Assembly (NCBI GenBank): GCA_002839095.1
Contig: PGXL01000003.1
Span: 119,063 to 183,062, forward strand
Direction: 5' to 3'
DNA: 64,000 bases
From: Tenericutes bacterium HGW-Tenericutes-2
GTDB taxonomy: Bacteria; Bacillota_I; Bacilli_A; Acholeplasmatales; Acholeplasmataceae
Positions 63,906 to 64,000 of this stretch are shown here, one piece after another. The notes under the pieces are model-generated. The model searched no databases and had not been told where the DNA came from. It saw only the letters and a list, made by a program, of their open reading frames with translations. Every line of letters begins with the position of its first letter. Position 1 is the first letter of the stretch. The translations under genes and the position numbers were made by a program.

Positions 63906-64000
63906 AAAATTAGATAAACAAAGTCAAGACTAACCTAGTTATTTGTAAGTACTATTTTTGAGCGTACTAAAAAACCAGATTTGAAATCCTGTATTTTAAG

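Noticed and set aside
1..64000. Mycoplasma code (TGA = Trp)
   Set aside because: TGA ends many genes in ATGA overlaps and Trp is written TGG throughout.

Overview
This is a low-GC, densely packed bacterial window read with the standard code: TGA is used as a stop, often in ATGA stop/start overlaps, and Trp is TGG. Gene content suggests a Bacillota or Mycoplasmatota-type organism of the Acholeplasma/Izemoplasma/Haloplasma kind. The clues are the GTP-type PEP carboxykinase, a mollicute-like PotA with a long helical insertion, an L-box lysine leader, the acetyl-DAP pathway, GEMM-I riboswitches and SipW-type secretion. The lineage is inferred; there is no rRNA in the window.

Region by region: 1-5.5 kb holds the end of a DUF4256 gene and a tight operon (GNAT, NUDIX, nucleotidyltransferase-like, GNAT, pckG, MFS transporter). 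5.5-10.6 kb holds a 7-TM diguanylate cyclase, a LURP-one-like protein, ogt, an M20 amidohydrolase and a cytosolic hybrid histidine kinase on the minus strand. 10.7-18.9 kb is a lysine-riboswitch-controlled operon for lysine/diaminopimelate synthesis (lysA-lysC-dapF-asd-dapA-dapB-dapH-aminotransferase) with stop/start overlaps inside it. 19-23.1 kb is a two-gene membrane GGDEF-EAL unit for cyclic di-GMP turnover.

23.3-48.7 kb is the most remarkable part. A five-gene module is present twice. It consists of two SipW-type precursor proteins or close relatives (A, B), an abundant-looking TasA-like protein (C), a conserved RNA hairpin, a SipW-type signal peptidase and a membrane-anchored McrB-like AAA+ ATPase. 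Copy 1 (23.4-28.4 kb) is followed by three more SipW-type exported proteins and a 2329-residue beta-helix surface protein. Copy 2 (38.1-43.1 kb) is preceded by a consensus promoter and tandem c-di-GMP-I riboswitches. It is followed by a DUF2357/McrC-like coiled-coil protein, a third SipW peptidase, and then a second promoter with a third c-di-GMP-I riboswitch that drives two further exported proteins. Together with the c-di-GMP enzymes next door this looks like a c-di-GMP-switched extracellular fibre or surface-matrix system with an unusual AAA+ component. I do not know of a described equivalent.

48.7-53 kb (minus strand) holds a TetR-autoregulated ABC-2 exporter operon, and a four-TM protein followed by a small protein with a Cys-Cys repeat tail. 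53-57.3 kb is the potABCD polyamine transporter. 57.3-64 kb holds a MATE exporter and uxaC sharing an identical palindromic operator, a cytosolic pectin methylesterase, a membrane protein and two LplB/YtcP-type sugar permeases: a pectin/uronate-utilisation locus cut by the window end.
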